Source: Nocardiopsis flavescens
GTDB lineage: Bacteria; Actinomycetota; Actinomycetes; Streptosporangiales; Streptosporangiaceae
Assembly: GCF_900141985.1 (NCBI RefSeq)
Contig: NZ_FQZK01000001.1
Span: 1 to 64,000 of the forward strand
DNA: 64,000 nt
Direction: 5' to 3'
Shown here: in pieces, positions 15,815-24,517 of the stretch
Layout of the letters: each line of letters opens with the position of its first letter
Numbering within the stretch: the stretch's first letter is position 1
Made by a program: the position numbers and the translations under genes
The notes under the pieces: model-generated
Told to the model about the DNA's origin: nothing
What the model saw: the letters and a program-made list of their open reading frames with translations, nothing else
Databases searched by the model: none

Positions 15815-16774
15815 GTGCGATCCCTGCTCACCCGTGTTCCCGCCCTGCTGGGCGACCCGGACCCGGCCCTGGACGTGCGCGAGCTGCGCGGCGGCACCAA
15901 GAAGGGCGTGTGGCGCCTGACCCTGGCCGGCGGCTCCACCGTCGTGGCCTACCTCTGGCACCCCGACCACGACGGGTGGCCCGCCGGGTCCGCGCCCGCC
16001 GACCCGGCCGACCCGTTCTCCCATGCGAGCGGCCCCGAGCTGTTCGCCGCCGCCCGCGCCCACCTCGTGGAGGCGGGGGTGCGGGTCCCCGACCTGTACG
16101 CCCTGGACGGTTCCGGGCCGGGGACGCTGGCGGTGGTGGAGGACGCCGGGCCCACCCTCGAACACCTGCTGGCGGCCGACCCGGCCGGGGCCGCACCGGT
16201 CCTGGAGCACCTGGCCGGCGGGGTGCGGGCCCTGCACGCGCGCACCCGGGCCGGGTTCGGCGGGCTGACCCGCCCGGCCGTCGGCGGCTCCTGCCACGGC
16301 GTCGTCCTGGAGCGGGCGCTGGCCGACCTGGAGGAGGCCGCCGGCCTGGACGCGCGCGCCGCGGCGGCGCGCCCCCGGCTGGAGGAGGAGCTGCACGCGC
16401 GGGCGGCGCGGGTGCGCCCCCGCGGCGGAGGGTACGCGCTGGTCCACGGCGAGCTGGGGCCCGACCACGTCCTGGCCGCGCCCGGCGGGCAGGCGGTGCT
16501 CATCGACATCGAGGGCCTGATGTACTTCGACGCGGAGTGGGAGCACGTGTTCCTGCGGCTGCGGTTCGGCGACCTGTACCCGCGGCTGGCCGTCGCGGAC
16601 CTGGACCCCTGCCGGATGGACCTGTACGCCCTGGCCCTGGACCTGAGCCTGGTGGCGGGGCCGCTGCGGTACCTGCGCGGGCCGGCGGTGCGCGGGCGCG
16701 AGGAGATGGCGCGGATCGCCGAGTACGCCCTGGGGCGGGCCCTGGCCCCGGGGCCGGGGCGGGCGGGCTGGTAG
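15815..16774 (+). CDS. Phosphotransferase family protein (APH-like kinase fold)
   Basis: The protein has 319 residues and starts at GTG 15815 with AGGAAGAGG upstream. The N-lobe has RELRGGTKKGVWRLTLAGGSTVVAYLW (about 23-48) with a Lys pair in the loop where nucleotide is bound. The catalytic loop reads LVHGELGPDHVL (209-220) in place of the usual HGDxxxxN: Glu213 stands where the Asp would be and Asp217 is nearby. The metal-binding DFD-like motif is LIDIEGLMYFDAEWE (Asp231). The fold is that of aminoglycoside/homoserine-type kinases, but the changed catalytic loop makes the reaction uncertain. The next gene, a PLP enzyme, follows after 9 bases and is probably co-transcribed. Confidence 0.82.
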   Translation: MRSLLTRVPALLGDPDPALDVRELRGGTKKGVWRLTLAGGSTVVAYLWHPDHDGWPAGSAPADPADPFSHASGPELFAAARAHLVEAGVRVPDLYALDGSGPGTLAVVEDAGPTLEHLLAADPAGAAPVLEHLAGGVRALHARTRAGFGGLTRPAVGGSCHGVVLERALADLEEAAGLDARAAAARPRLEEELHARAARVRPRGGGYALVHGELGPDHVLAAPGGQAVLIDIEGLMYFDAEWEHVFLRLRFGDLYPRLAVADLDPCRMDLYALALDLSLVAGPLRYLRGPAVRGREEMARIAEYALGRALAPGPGRAGW

Positions 16775-16783
16775 GACAGGGGG

Positions 16784-17803
16784 ATGGACGAGCTGCGCCA
16801 CCTGTGGAACACCGAGACCGTCTGGCTCAACACCGCCCAGTACGGCATCCCGCCGGCCACGGTGCGGGCCGCTTTGGACGCCCATCTGGACTCCTGGGCG
16901 GCGGCCACCGCCGACCCGGCCCACTGGTGGCGCGGGACGGGGCTGGCCCGTGAGCGGCTGGGCTCCCTGCTGGGGGTGCCCGCCGGGGACATCGCCCTGG
17001 GTGCGGCCACTTCCCAGATGTTGGGGACGGTGGCGGCGTCGCTGCCGCGGACGGCGACGGTGCTGGTGCCCGAGGGCGAGTTCGCGTCGGTGCTGTTCCC
17101 CTTCCTGGAGCGGGGGGTGCGGGTGCGCACCGCGCCGCTGGAGCGGCTCGCCGACGCCGTGGGGTCGGGGTGCGACGCGGTGGCGTTCAGTGTGGTGCAC
17201 GCGGCGACCGGGGCGGTGGCGCCGGTGGGCGACATCGTGGCGGCGGCGCGCGGGTGCGGGGCGCTGGTGGTGGGGGACGCCACGCAGGCGGCGGGGTGGC
17301 TGCCGTTGGCGGCGACCGGGTTCGACGTGCTGGTGGGGACCACCTACAAGTGGCTGATGACCCCCCGCGGGCTGGCCTACGCCTATGTGGCGCCCGCGCT
17401 GGGGGAGCGGATGGGCTCCCCCGGTGCGGGGCCGGCCGCGTCGGCGGATCCGGGGGCGCTGTTCGCCGACCGGTTCGTGCCCGCCCCCGGGGCGCGCAGG
17501 TTCGACACCTCCCCCAATTGGATGGCGCACGCGGCGGCGGTGGCGTCGCTGGACGTGCTGCTGGGGGTGGGGGTGGAGCGGGTGTACGCGCACGACACGG
17601 GGCTGGCCGACCGGTTCCGGGCGCGGTTGGGGCTGGGGCCGGGCGGGTCGGCGATCGCGTCGGTGGAGGTGCCCGGGGCGCACGGGCTGCTGGCGCGGGC
17701 GGGGGTGGTGAGCACGGTGCGCGGGGGCCGTACCCGGGTGGCGTTCCACCTGTACAACACGGTGGAGGACGCCGACCGGGCGGCGGCCGCGCTGGTGGGC
17801 TGA
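16784..17803 (+). CDS. Aminotransferase class V-fold PLP-dependent enzyme
   Basis: The protein has 339 residues, rather short for the family. Visible motifs are WLNTAQYGIPP at the start (14-24), FSVVHAATGAVAP (His139), VVGDATQAAG with Asp165 that pairs with the PLP ring nitrogen, and VGTTYKWLMTPRG with Lys189 for the Schiff base. It ends RTRVAFHLYNTVEDADRA, the normal close of class V enzymes such as cysteine desulfurases and isopenicillin N epimerase-like proteins. There is no catalytic cysteine loop of a desulfurase. The reaction is not predictable. It likely forms an operon with the preceding phosphotransferase. Confidence 0.88.
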   Translation: MDELRHLWNTETVWLNTAQYGIPPATVRAALDAHLDSWAAATADPAHWWRGTGLARERLGSLLGVPAGDIALGAATSQMLGTVAASLPRTATVLVPEGEFASVLFPFLERGVRVRTAPLERLADAVGSGCDAVAFSVVHAATGAVAPVGDIVAAARGCGALVVGDATQAAGWLPLAATGFDVLVGTTYKWLMTPRGLAYAYVAPALGERMGSPGAGPAASADPGALFADRFVPAPGARRFDTSPNWMAHAAAVASLDVLLGVGVERVYAHDTGLADRFRARLGLGPGGSAIASVEVPGAHGLLARAGVVSTVRGGRTRVAFHLYNTVEDADRAAAALVG

Positions 17804-17804
17804 T

Positions 17805-17829
17805 CCCGCCCGCGGGGGCCGCGGGCGGG
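17805..17829. terminator. Hairpin downstream of the PLP enzyme
   Basis: Perfect 11-bp stem CCCGCCCGCGG / CCGCGGGCGGG with a GGG loop, two bases after the stop. It sits between convergent genes and can act in both directions. Confidence 0.65.
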
Positions 17830-17933
17830 GGTGTCCGCGGGTGTCGGTGACGGTGGCCGCCGTACGGTAACGGCCGGTGAACGCGGAGTGAGGGGCCCGC
17901 CGGTGTTCGGTGACGGGGTGTGCGCGGGGGTGG

Positions 17934-18863
17934 TCAGCCGGTGCGGGCGGGTACCGGGACGCGGTCCAGGTCCTGGGCGAGGGTGAGGGTGCCGTCGAAT
18001 TCTTGGGCGGCCTGTTCCAGGAAGAGCGGGTCGTGTTCGGCGCCGTAGCGTTCGGAGATGTGGGTGAGCACGACCGAGCGGGCTCCGGCGCGGGCGGCGA
18101 CGCGCCCGGCCTGGCGTGCGGTGAGGTGGCCGTGGGAGGCGGCCAGGTGTTCCTCGGAGTCCAGGTAGGTGGACTCGATGACGAGCAGGTCGGCGCCGCG
18201 GGCGAGTTCGACGGCGCCGGGGCAGTCGGCGGTGTCCATGACGAACGCCATCACCTGGCCGGGGCGGGGCTGGGCGCAGTCGGCGAGCGCCACGCGGTGG
18301 CCGTCGGGTGCGTCCACCCACCCCTGGCGTTGCAGGAGGGAGATGAGGGGGCCGGTGACGCCGTGGGCTGTGAGCCGGTCGGGGAGCATGCGCCACCCGT
18401 CGGGTTCGGCGATGCGGTACCCGTAGCAGGGCAGGGAGTGTTCCAGGGGCAGGGCGGTGATGCGCAGGTCGGTCTCGCCCAGCGGGCAGGCGCCGTCCCC
18501 GGCGACGGGTTGGGGGACGATGCGCGCGGTGTCGTGGAAGGCGGTGGCGTGGCGCAGCCGCTCGAAGTACGCCGCGCCCTGGGCGGGGTGGGCGACGGGG
18601 ACCCGGTGGGGGACGCCGTCGCGGGAGATGCGCTGGATGGTGCCGGGCAGGCCCAGGCTGTGGTCGCCGTGGAAGTGGGTGATGCAGATGCGGGTGATGT
18701 CGTGGGCGGACAGTCCGGCCGCGCGCATCTGGCGTTGGGTGCCCTCGCCGGGGTCGAAGAGGATGCCGTGGCCGTCCCAGCGCAGGAAGTAGCCGTTGTG
18801 GTTGCGGCGGGGGGTGGGGACGGCGCTGGAGGTGCCCAGGACGGTGAGCTCGCGTGCGGACAT
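17934..18863 (-). CDS. rnz: Ribonuclease Z (metallo-beta-lactamase fold)
   Basis: The protein has 309 residues, the short-form RNase Z length. The zinc motif is ITHFHGDHSLGLPG (61-74, His63, His65, Asp67, His68), preceded by LTVLGTSSAVPTPRRNHNGYFLRW. Further ligands are in PLEHSLPCYGYRI, MDTADC and VLTHISERY. RNase Z trims the 3' end of tRNA precursors that lack an encoded CCA. I choose ATG 18863 (MSAREL), which has AGGA eight bases upstream, over ATG 18872. It stands alone. Confidence 0.93.
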   Translation of the reverse strand: MSARELTVLGTSSAVPTPRRNHNGYFLRWDGHGILFDPGEGTQRQMRAAGLSAHDITRICITHFHGDHSLGLPGTIQRISRDGVPHRVPVAHPAQGAAYFERLRHATAFHDTARIVPQPVAGDGACPLGETDLRITALPLEHSLPCYGYRIAEPDGWRMLPDRLTAHGVTGPLISLLQRQGWVDAPDGHRVALADCAQPRPGQVMAFVMDTADCPGAVELARGADLLVIESTYLDSEEHLAASHGHLTARQAGRVAARAGARSVVLTHISERYGAEHDPLFLEQAAQEFDGTLTLAQDLDRVPVPARTG

Positions 18864-19128
18864 GGGGTGCATCCTGTCACGCGTCCGGGCGGCGGGGCGC
18901 GTGTTTTTCCGCGGGGTGGGGGCGGTCCAGGGCCGGGCGGGAGGCGGCCGGGCCCTCGTGTCCGCACCGGTGCGGGCCCGGCGTCGCGGGACGCCCCCGG
19001 GGGGCCGGGATTTCGGCCGGCCGCCTCGGTCGCCGCCCGGCTGGAGCGGATGGCGGTGCGGCCGGAGGGCCGCGACCACTGTCGGCGGTCCCGGGCCCGG
19101 GTGTGCAGGTCCCGGGCCGGGCCGCCGC

Positions 19129-20280
19129 TCAGCGCAGGCGCTTGAGGGCGGCGGGGGTGAGGTCGGCCGGGGTCGGGTAGCCGTTGACCGCCATGAGCAG
19201 GTCGGCCTCGGCCAGCAGCGCCCGCAGGGTGTGCACCAGGCCGGGGAGGCCGCCCACCGCCAGGGCGTAGGCGTAGGGGCGGCCCACCGCGACCGCGGTG
19301 GCGCCCAGGGCCAGGGCCTTGACGATGTCGGTGCCCGAGCGGATCCCGGAGTCGAAGATGACGGGCAGGTCGGTGGCGGCGGCGACCTCGGGCAGGCATT
19401 CCAGGGCGGGGATGCCGCCGTTGGCCTGGCGGCCGCCGTGGTTGGAGCAGTACAGGGCGTCCACTCCCCCGTCGGCGGCGCGGCGGGCGTCGTCGGGGTG
19501 GCAGATGCCCTTGACGATGAGGGGCAGGTCGGTGAGGGAGCGCAGCCAGGGCAGGTCGTCCCAGGTGAGGGGGTTGCCGAAGAGTCCGGCCCAGGTGGCG
19601 ACCACCTGGTCGGGGGTGGGGTCGGGGCCCACGAGTTCCTGGAAGACGGGGTCGGAGGTGTAGTTGGCCAGGCAGTGGCCGCGCAGCTGGGGGAAGTTGG
19701 CGGTGGCCAGGTCGCGGGGGCGCCAGCCGGTGATCCAGGTGTCCAGGGTGACGACCAGGGCCCGGAACCCGGCCTGTTCGGCGCGGCGCACCAGGCTGGC
19801 GGCCAGGTCGCGGTCGGTGGGGGTGTAGAGCTGGAACAGGCCGGGGGTGTCGCCCAGGTGGGGGGCGACGTCCTCCATGGGGTCCTGGGTGAGGGTGGAG
19901 GCGACCATGGGCACGCCGGTGGCGGCGGCGGCCCGGGCGGTGGCGATGTCGCCGCGGCGGTCCTGGGAGCACAGGCCGATGACGCCGACGGGGGCCATGA
20001 GCAGGGGTGAGGGCAGGGGGATGCCGCACAGGTCCACCGACAGGTCGCGGCGGTCGGCGCCGACGAACATGCGCGGGTACAGGCCCCAGTCGGTGAAGGC
20101 GGCGGCGTTGGCGTCCTGGGTGTGCTCGTCGCCGGCGCCTCCGGCGACGTAGGACCACAGGCCGGGGGGCAGGGCGCGCTGGGCGCGTTCGGCCAGTTCG
20201 GTGAAGGTCATGGGGTGGTCGGGGACGGTGCCGGTGAGGCCGTTGAGGTAGATCTCCAGCTGGTAGTCGCCGGGGTGCAT
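19129..20280 (-). CDS. Lactate 2-monooxygenase / FMN-dependent alpha-hydroxy-acid oxidase
   Basis: The protein has 383 residues. It is a TIM-barrel FMN enzyme of the glycolate/lactate oxidase family: PLLMAPVGVIGL (FMN loop), VVTLDTWITGWRPRDL (typical of lactate 2-monooxygenases), the catalytic SNHGGRQANGG and IFDSGIRSGTDIVKALALGA for phosphate binding. It probably oxidises lactate or a related 2-hydroxy acid with oxygen. The start at ATG 20280 leaves the N-terminus MHPGDYQLEIYLNG, as in lactate monooxygenases. A TetR regulator lies upstream in the same orientation with a TTGACA/TGTCAA dyad between them, so the TetR protein may control this gene. Confidence 0.9.
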   Translation of the reverse strand: MHPGDYQLEIYLNGLTGTVPDHPMTFTELAERAQRALPPGLWSYVAGGAGDEHTQDANAAAFTDWGLYPRMFVGADRRDLSVDLCGIPLPSPLLMAPVGVIGLCSQDRRGDIATARAAAATGVPMVASTLTQDPMEDVAPHLGDTPGLFQLYTPTDRDLAASLVRRAEQAGFRALVVTLDTWITGWRPRDLATANFPQLRGHCLANYTSDPVFQELVGPDPTPDQVVATWAGLFGNPLTWDDLPWLRSLTDLPLIVKGICHPDDARRAADGGVDALYCSNHGGRQANGGIPALECLPEVAAATDLPVIFDSGIRSGTDIVKALALGATAVAVGRPYAYALAVGGLPGLVHTLRALLAEADLLMAVNGYPTPADLTPAALKRLR

Positions 20281-20329
20281 GGTGGTCTCCGCCGGGTCGG
20301 GGGGTGTGGTGTGGTTCACAGCCTGCGAG

Positions 20330-20349
20330 TTGACATGCGGATGTGTCAA
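20330..20349. promoter_or_regulatory. Operator-like dyad upstream of the lactate monooxygenase gene
   Basis: TTGACA (20330-20335) and TGTCAA (20344-20349) form a 6-bp inverted repeat with 8 bases between. On the leftward strand one arm reads TTGACA, a consensus -35 box. It lies between the TetR gene and the oxidase gene, so it is a good candidate for promoter plus TetR operator. Confidence 0.5.
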
Positions 20350-20382
20350 GAGTGCGGGCGGCGGATCCCCGGCGCGGGGCGG

Positions 20383-21027
20383 TCAGGGGCGGGTGCGGCG
20401 CGAGCGCAGCAGCGGCAGGTACACCTGGGCGATGTCGTCGCCCACCCGGGCGGCGTCCTGGGAGCGGTCGCCCAGGACCCAGTCGACGACCAGCTCGTTG
20501 GCCGCGCCCACCAGGGCCAGCGCCTGTTTGCCGAAGGGCCGGTCCACCAGGTGCCCGGACTCCACGCCGCGGGCGTAGGCGGCGTCGATGAGGCCGGCGA
20601 TGGTGTGGCGGGCGGCGCGGCGGCGCTCCTCCATGGCCGGGCTCACCCCCACGCTCTCCACCGAGACCACCCGGGGGCGGCGCGGGTCGGCCATGGCGAA
20701 GTCCAGGTAGGCGTCCAGGGCGGCCATCACCTGGTCCTCGAAGGTGTCGGCGCCCTCCAGTGCGGCGGCCATCTCCTGGAGGGCCCGGCCCAGGAGTTCG
20801 TCGTACAGGGCGCGCAGGGCGGCCTCGCGGTCGGCGAAGTGCTCGTAGAAGTAGCGGTTGGTGAGGTGGGCGCGGGCGCAGAGCGCGCCGACGGTGGTGG
20901 CGCGAAAGCCGGCGGTGCCGAACTCCTCCAGGGCGGCGTCCAGCAGGCGGCGGCGCCGGTCCCGCTGGCGCTGCTCGGGTGTCATTCCCCGCCAGGGGCG
21001 CACGAGTTCGACCCGGGGTCGTGTCAT
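20383..21027 (-). CDS. TetR/AcrR family transcriptional regulator
   Basis: The protein has 214 residues. The HTH (about 18-65) reads RRLLDAALEEFGTAGFRATTVGALCARAHLTNRYFYEHFADREAALRALYDELL, a clear TetR domain with NRYFYEHF in the recognition helix region. The C-terminal half is the all-helical ligand domain with AALDAYLDFAMADPRRPRVVSVESVGVSP, resembling regulators of fatty-acid or oxidative genes. It lies 102 bases upstream of the lactate monooxygenase gene on the same strand and probably regulates it. Confidence 0.9.
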   Translation of the reverse strand: MTRPRVELVRPWRGMTPEQRQRDRRRRLLDAALEEFGTAGFRATTVGALCARAHLTNRYFYEHFADREAALRALYDELLGRALQEMAAALEGADTFEDQVMAALDAYLDFAMADPRRPRVVSVESVGVSPAMEERRRAARHTIAGLIDAAYARGVESGHLVDRPFGKQALALVGAANELVVDWVLGDRSQDAARVGDDIAQVYLPLLRSRRTRP

Positions 21028-21058
21028 GCCCTCACGGTAGCCGCCGGGCGGCGGCGTT

Positions 21059-21730
21059 TCACGGGGCCGGGGGGTGGTCGGTCAGGCCGGCGCGGTGGGC
21101 CAGCAGGGCCAGGTGGACCCGGCCGTGCACGCCCAGGCGGGTGCGCAGGGAGTCCAGGTGGGTCTTGACGGTGCTGGGGGCCACGCCGAGCAGGCGGGCG
21201 ATGTCGCGGTCGGTCTCGCCCCGGCCCAGCAGGGCCAGGACCTGGCGCTCGCGCGGGGTCAGCGCCGCGGCCCGTTCGCGGTCCAGGTCGCGCCGGCGGG
21301 TGCGGGGCCCGTAGTGGCGGGCCAGGATGCGGCGGACCACGGGCGGGGACAGGAAGGCGGCGCCCGCGGCGGCGGCGCGCAGTCCGGTGAGCAGGTCGGC
21401 GGGGTCGCCGGTCTTGAGGACGAACCCGTCCACGCCGATGTCCAGGGCGGCGTCGATGTTCTCGTCCTGTCCGAACAGGGTGAGCACGACGATCGCGGTG
21501 GCCGGGAGCAGGGAGCGGATGCGGCGGGCTGCGGTGAGGCCGTCGGTGCCGGGCATGCGCACGTCCAGCAGGGCCAGGTCGGGGCGGTGGTGCAGGGCCC
21601 GCTCCACGGCCTGGTCGCCGTCGGCGGCCTCGGCGACCACGCGCAGGTGCGGGTCGGCGGCCAGGATGGCGCGCACGCCGGCGCGCATGAGGGCGTCGTC
21701 GTCGGCCAGCAGCAGGCGGATCTCGCTCAT
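21059..21730 (-). CDS. NarL/FixJ-type response regulator
   Basis: The protein has 223 residues. Receiver: LLADDDALMRAG (acidic pocket 10-12), phospho-acceptor Asp56 in LALLDVRMPGTDG, VVLTLFGQDE and the Lys of FVLKTGDP. The LuxR HTH reads LTPRERQVLALLGRGETDRDIARLLGVAPSTVKTHL (about 158-193). A serine hydrolase gene facing the other way separates it from the DesK-type kinase at 23318-24517. Both two-component genes point left and neither has another partner nearby, so I infer they form one system. The ATG at 21730 has a purine-rich Shine-Dalgarno (GAGGGGG) upstream. Confidence 0.92.
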   Translation of the reverse strand: MSEIRLLLADDDALMRAGVRAILAADPHLRVVAEAADGDQAVERALHHRPDLALLDVRMPGTDGLTAARRIRSLLPATAIVVLTLFGQDENIDAALDIGVDGFVLKTGDPADLLTGLRAAAAGAAFLSPPVVRRILARHYGPRTRRRDLDRERAAALTPRERQVLALLGRGETDRDIARLLGVAPSTVKTHLDSLRTRLGVHGRVHLALLAHRAGLTDHPPAP

Positions 21731-21857
21731 TCTCACCCCCTCTTCCCCTTCTGCGGGGAAGGGTAGCGCGGGCCCGGGCGCCTCCCCCGAAAGTAGGGGG
21801 TGCCCGCTGCCCGGCGGCCCAGGCGCCGGCCCCGGCCGGGCTCTTAGGTTCGGGCGC

Positions 21858-23327
21858 ATGGGTATCGGTGCGGTTTCGCGGATGGCGGTGGCGGTCGCGG
21901 TGTCGGTGGTGCTGGTGTGCCCGGCGGGGGCCGGTGCGCAGGGAGGGGGTTCGCGGTCGGAGCGGGTCGACGCTTTCGTGGAGGGGTACCGGGAGCGCAA
22001 CGGGCTGGGCGGGGTGGCGGTGGCGGTGGTGCACCGGGGGCGGGTGGTGCACGCGGCCGGGTACGGGCACGACGCGCTGGGGCGGCCGGTGGGCGCCGAC
22101 AGCGTGATGCCGGTGGCGTCGCTGTCCAAGTCGATGACCGCCGCGGCGGTGCTGCGCCTGGTGCGGGAGGGGCGGCTGGGGTTGGACGACCCGGTGGTCG
22201 AGCACCTGCCGGCGTTCGCTCCGGCCGATCCGCGGGGGCGCCGCATCACCGTGCGCCACCTGCTGGAGCAGACCTCGGGGCTCGCCTCGCAGGGGCTGCT
22301 GTCCCCGGACCGGGCGCACAAGGAGTCCCTGGAGGAGGCGGTGCGGGTGCTGTCGGGGATGGGTCCGGTGTCGGAGCCCGGCACGGTGCACCGCTACTTC
22401 AACGGCAACTACTGGCTGGCTGCGGCCCTGGTGCAGGAGGTGGCGGGGGAGCCGTTCGCCGAGGTGGTGCGGGGGCGGGTGTTCGAGCCCCTGGGGATGG
22501 GGGACAGCGCCAGCGTCCCGGCGGGCGCGCCGGTGGAGGGGATGGCCCCGGGGCACCTGCGGGTGCTGGGGGTGCGGGTGGTGCGGGCGCTGCCGCCGGA
22601 CCTGTCGACGGGGTCGGGGGAGGTGGTCTCCACCGCCGGCGACCTGGGCCGGTGGCTGGTCCCCTTCACCGCCGGGGGGCGCGGTCCGGGAGGGGAGGAG
22701 TTCCTGTCCGCGGCGGCGGTGCGGGAGGCGTTGGGGCCCGGCGGGGCCGGCGGGGCCGGCGGCGATTACGGGCTGGGGTGGCGGCGCCTGGACGGGGGCG
22801 GGTGGGGGCACGGCGGCACCGAGTACTCCCACCTGGCCCAGCAGCTGCTGTCGGCGGACGGGCGGTGGGGGGTGGCGGTGCTGGACGACACGTTCTCCTA
22901 CCTGGACACCGCCTATCCGCTGGCGGCCGGGGTGCTGGCGGCGGCTCGGGGCGCCGAGCCCGGTCCGGGCGCTCCCGCGAACCTGTTCCTGGACGCGGTG
23001 CTGGGTGCGGGGGCGGCCTCGTCGGCGGTGGCGGGGGCGGTGCGGTTGCGCCGTGCGGGTGCGTGGGGCGCGCGGTGGGCGGGGCGTCCGCGGTGGCGGG
23101 CCGGGGCGGCGCTGGTCCCGGTGCTGGTGCCGGGGGCGGTGGTGGTGTGGCTGGCGGGTACGGGGGCGGCCTCGGGTGCGCATCCGCGCACGGTGTGGGC
23201 GGTGCTGTCGGGGGGCATGGTGCCCGCCGGGGCGATGGTGTGGCTGGCGGTGGCGGCGGTGTGCGGGGCGGTGGTGGCCGCGGTGCGCTGGCGGGCGCGT
23301 TCCGGGGCGGGCGGCCCTCAGGCGTAG
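21858..23327 (+). CDS. Membrane-anchored serine hydrolase (beta-lactamase/class C PBP-like)
   Basis: The protein has 489 residues. A signal/anchor segment (about 8-28) precedes a serine beta-lactamase-like domain with SxxK at SLSK (Ser88, Lys91), the YxN motif in HRYFNGNYWLAA, and HGG in GWGHGGTEYSHLAQQL. The last about 110 residues contain three hydrophobic helices, for example ALVPVLVPGAVVVWLAG and AGAMVWLAVAAVCGAVVAAV, so the enzyme domain is held outside the membrane at both ends. The family covers D-aminopeptidases, esterases and penicillin-binding-like enzymes. It lies between the two halves of a two-component system and overlaps the kinase gene by 10 bases tail to tail, which suggests it is the target of or an accessory to that system. 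Confidence 0.87.
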   Translation: MGIGAVSRMAVAVAVSVVLVCPAGAGAQGGGSRSERVDAFVEGYRERNGLGGVAVAVVHRGRVVHAAGYGHDALGRPVGADSVMPVASLSKSMTAAAVLRLVREGRLGLDDPVVEHLPAFAPADPRGRRITVRHLLEQTSGLASQGLLSPDRAHKESLEEAVRVLSGMGPVSEPGTVHRYFNGNYWLAAALVQEVAGEPFAEVVRGRVFEPLGMGDSASVPAGAPVEGMAPGHLRVLGVRVVRALPPDLSTGSGEVVSTAGDLGRWLVPFTAGGRGPGGEEFLSAAAVREALGPGGAGGAGGDYGLGWRRLDGGGWGHGGTEYSHLAQQLLSADGRWGVAVLDDTFSYLDTAYPLAAGVLAAARGAEPGPGAPANLFLDAVLGAGAASSAVAGAVRLRRAGAWGARWAGRPRWRAGAALVPVLVPGAVVVWLAGTGAASGAHPRTVWAVLSGGMVPAGAMVWLAVAAVCGAVVAAVRWRARSGAGGPQA

Positions 23328-24517
23328 AGGGCCAGGGCGAGGGTGGCGGTGCAGGTCAGCGCCAGGGCCAGGGCGCCCGCCAGGGCCAGGTCCCGGTGCG
23401 GGTGGCGCGGGTCGGCGTGCGGGGGCGCCCCGTCCGGCTCGGGCGGGGCGGCGGGGCCGGTGTGCGGCAGGCGGGCGCGGACGGTGAACCCGTCCCCGTC
23501 GGGGGCGGCGTCCAGGGTTCCGCCCAGGGCGCGGGCGCGTTCGCGGGCGCCGACCAGCCCCACCCCGGTGCCCGGCGCGGGAGCCGGGGGCGGGTGGGGG
23601 CCGGCCGGGTCGTTGGCGACGGTGACGTCGGTGGTGTGGGGGCCGGTGCGCACCCGCACGGTGACGGGGGCGCGGGGTGCGTGGCGGGCGGCGTTGGTCA
23701 GGGCCTCCTGCACGATGCGGTGCAGGGCCCGTGCCACCGCATCGGGGGCGGGGGCGGTGTCCAGGTCGGCGGTGAGGTCCATGCCGGCGGCGCGGGCCCG
23801 GTGCAGCAGGTCGGGCAGGTCGGCGGGCGGGTCGGCCTCGGGGGTGCCGGGGTGCAGGACGCCGATCACCCGGTGCAGGCTCTCGGTGGCCCGGGCGGCG
23901 CCGCGGCGCAGGTCGGCCGCGGCGGCGCGGGCGTCGCGGGGGGTGAGGTGGGGGGCGACCTCCAGGGCGGCGGCGCGTACCGCGAGCAGGCCGAGTTCGT
24001 GGCCCAGGGAGTCGTGCATGTCGTGGGCGATGCGGGCGCGCTCGCGCAGCCGGGCCCGGTGGCGGCGTTCCCGGTCGCGGGTGCGGGCCGCCAGGGCCAG
24101 GGCGCGGCGGTGGGCGCCCGCGGCCCAGGGCAGGGCGACGTAGAGGGGCAGGGCGGCGACGGCGTCGGCGCTCAGGGGCAGGGGTCCGGTCAGGGCGAGC
24201 GCGGCCAGGGCGGCGGTGAGCGCGGCGGCGGCGACCAGGTGCGGTGGGCGCAGGGGGGTGGCGGTGCGTCCGCCGCGGTAGGCGAGCAGGCAGGTGAGGA
24301 TGCCGAGCAGGGGTGCGGCGGTGGTGGCGGTGGCGGCCAGGGCGAGCGCGGTGCGGGGCGTGCAGGGGTGGGCCAGGGCCGCGGCGGCGCCGGTGGCGGC
24401 GGCGAGGGCGACCACGGCGGGGTGGGTGCCGGCCAGGGCGGGGGCCGCCAGGGCCAGGGCGGCGGGGGCGGTCCAGCGGGGGTCGGCGTGGCGGGGGGTG
24501 CGGGGGCGCTCCGTCAT
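23318..24517 (-). CDS. Two-component sensor histidine kinase, DesK type
   Basis: The protein has 399 residues. Five to six N-terminal membrane helices (about 17-132) are followed by the HisKA_3 box RIAHDMHDSLGHELGLL with His168 and an ATPase domain with RIVQEALTNAARHA and GTGVGLVGARERARALGG. Unusually, the C-terminus carries one more membrane segment (about 378-397, LALAGALALALTCTATLALAL), which puts the kinase domain between membrane anchors. The last 10 bases overlap the end of the convergent serine hydrolase gene. It is probably the partner of the response regulator at 21059-21730. Confidence 0.9.
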   Translation of the reverse strand: MTERPRTPRHADPRWTAPAALALAAPALAGTHPAVVALAAATGAAAALAHPCTPRTALALAATATTAAPLLGILTCLLAYRGGRTATPLRPPHLVAAAALTAALAALALTGPLPLSADAVAALPLYVALPWAAGAHRRALALAARTRDRERRHRARLRERARIAHDMHDSLGHELGLLAVRAAALEVAPHLTPRDARAAAADLRRGAARATESLHRVIGVLHPGTPEADPPADLPDLLHRARAAGMDLTADLDTAPAPDAVARALHRIVQEALTNAARHAPRAPVTVRVRTGPHTTDVTVANDPAGPHPPPAPAPGTGVGLVGARERARALGGTLDAAPDGDGFTVRARLPHTGPAAPPEPDGAPPHADPRHPHRDLALAGALALALTCTATLALALYA

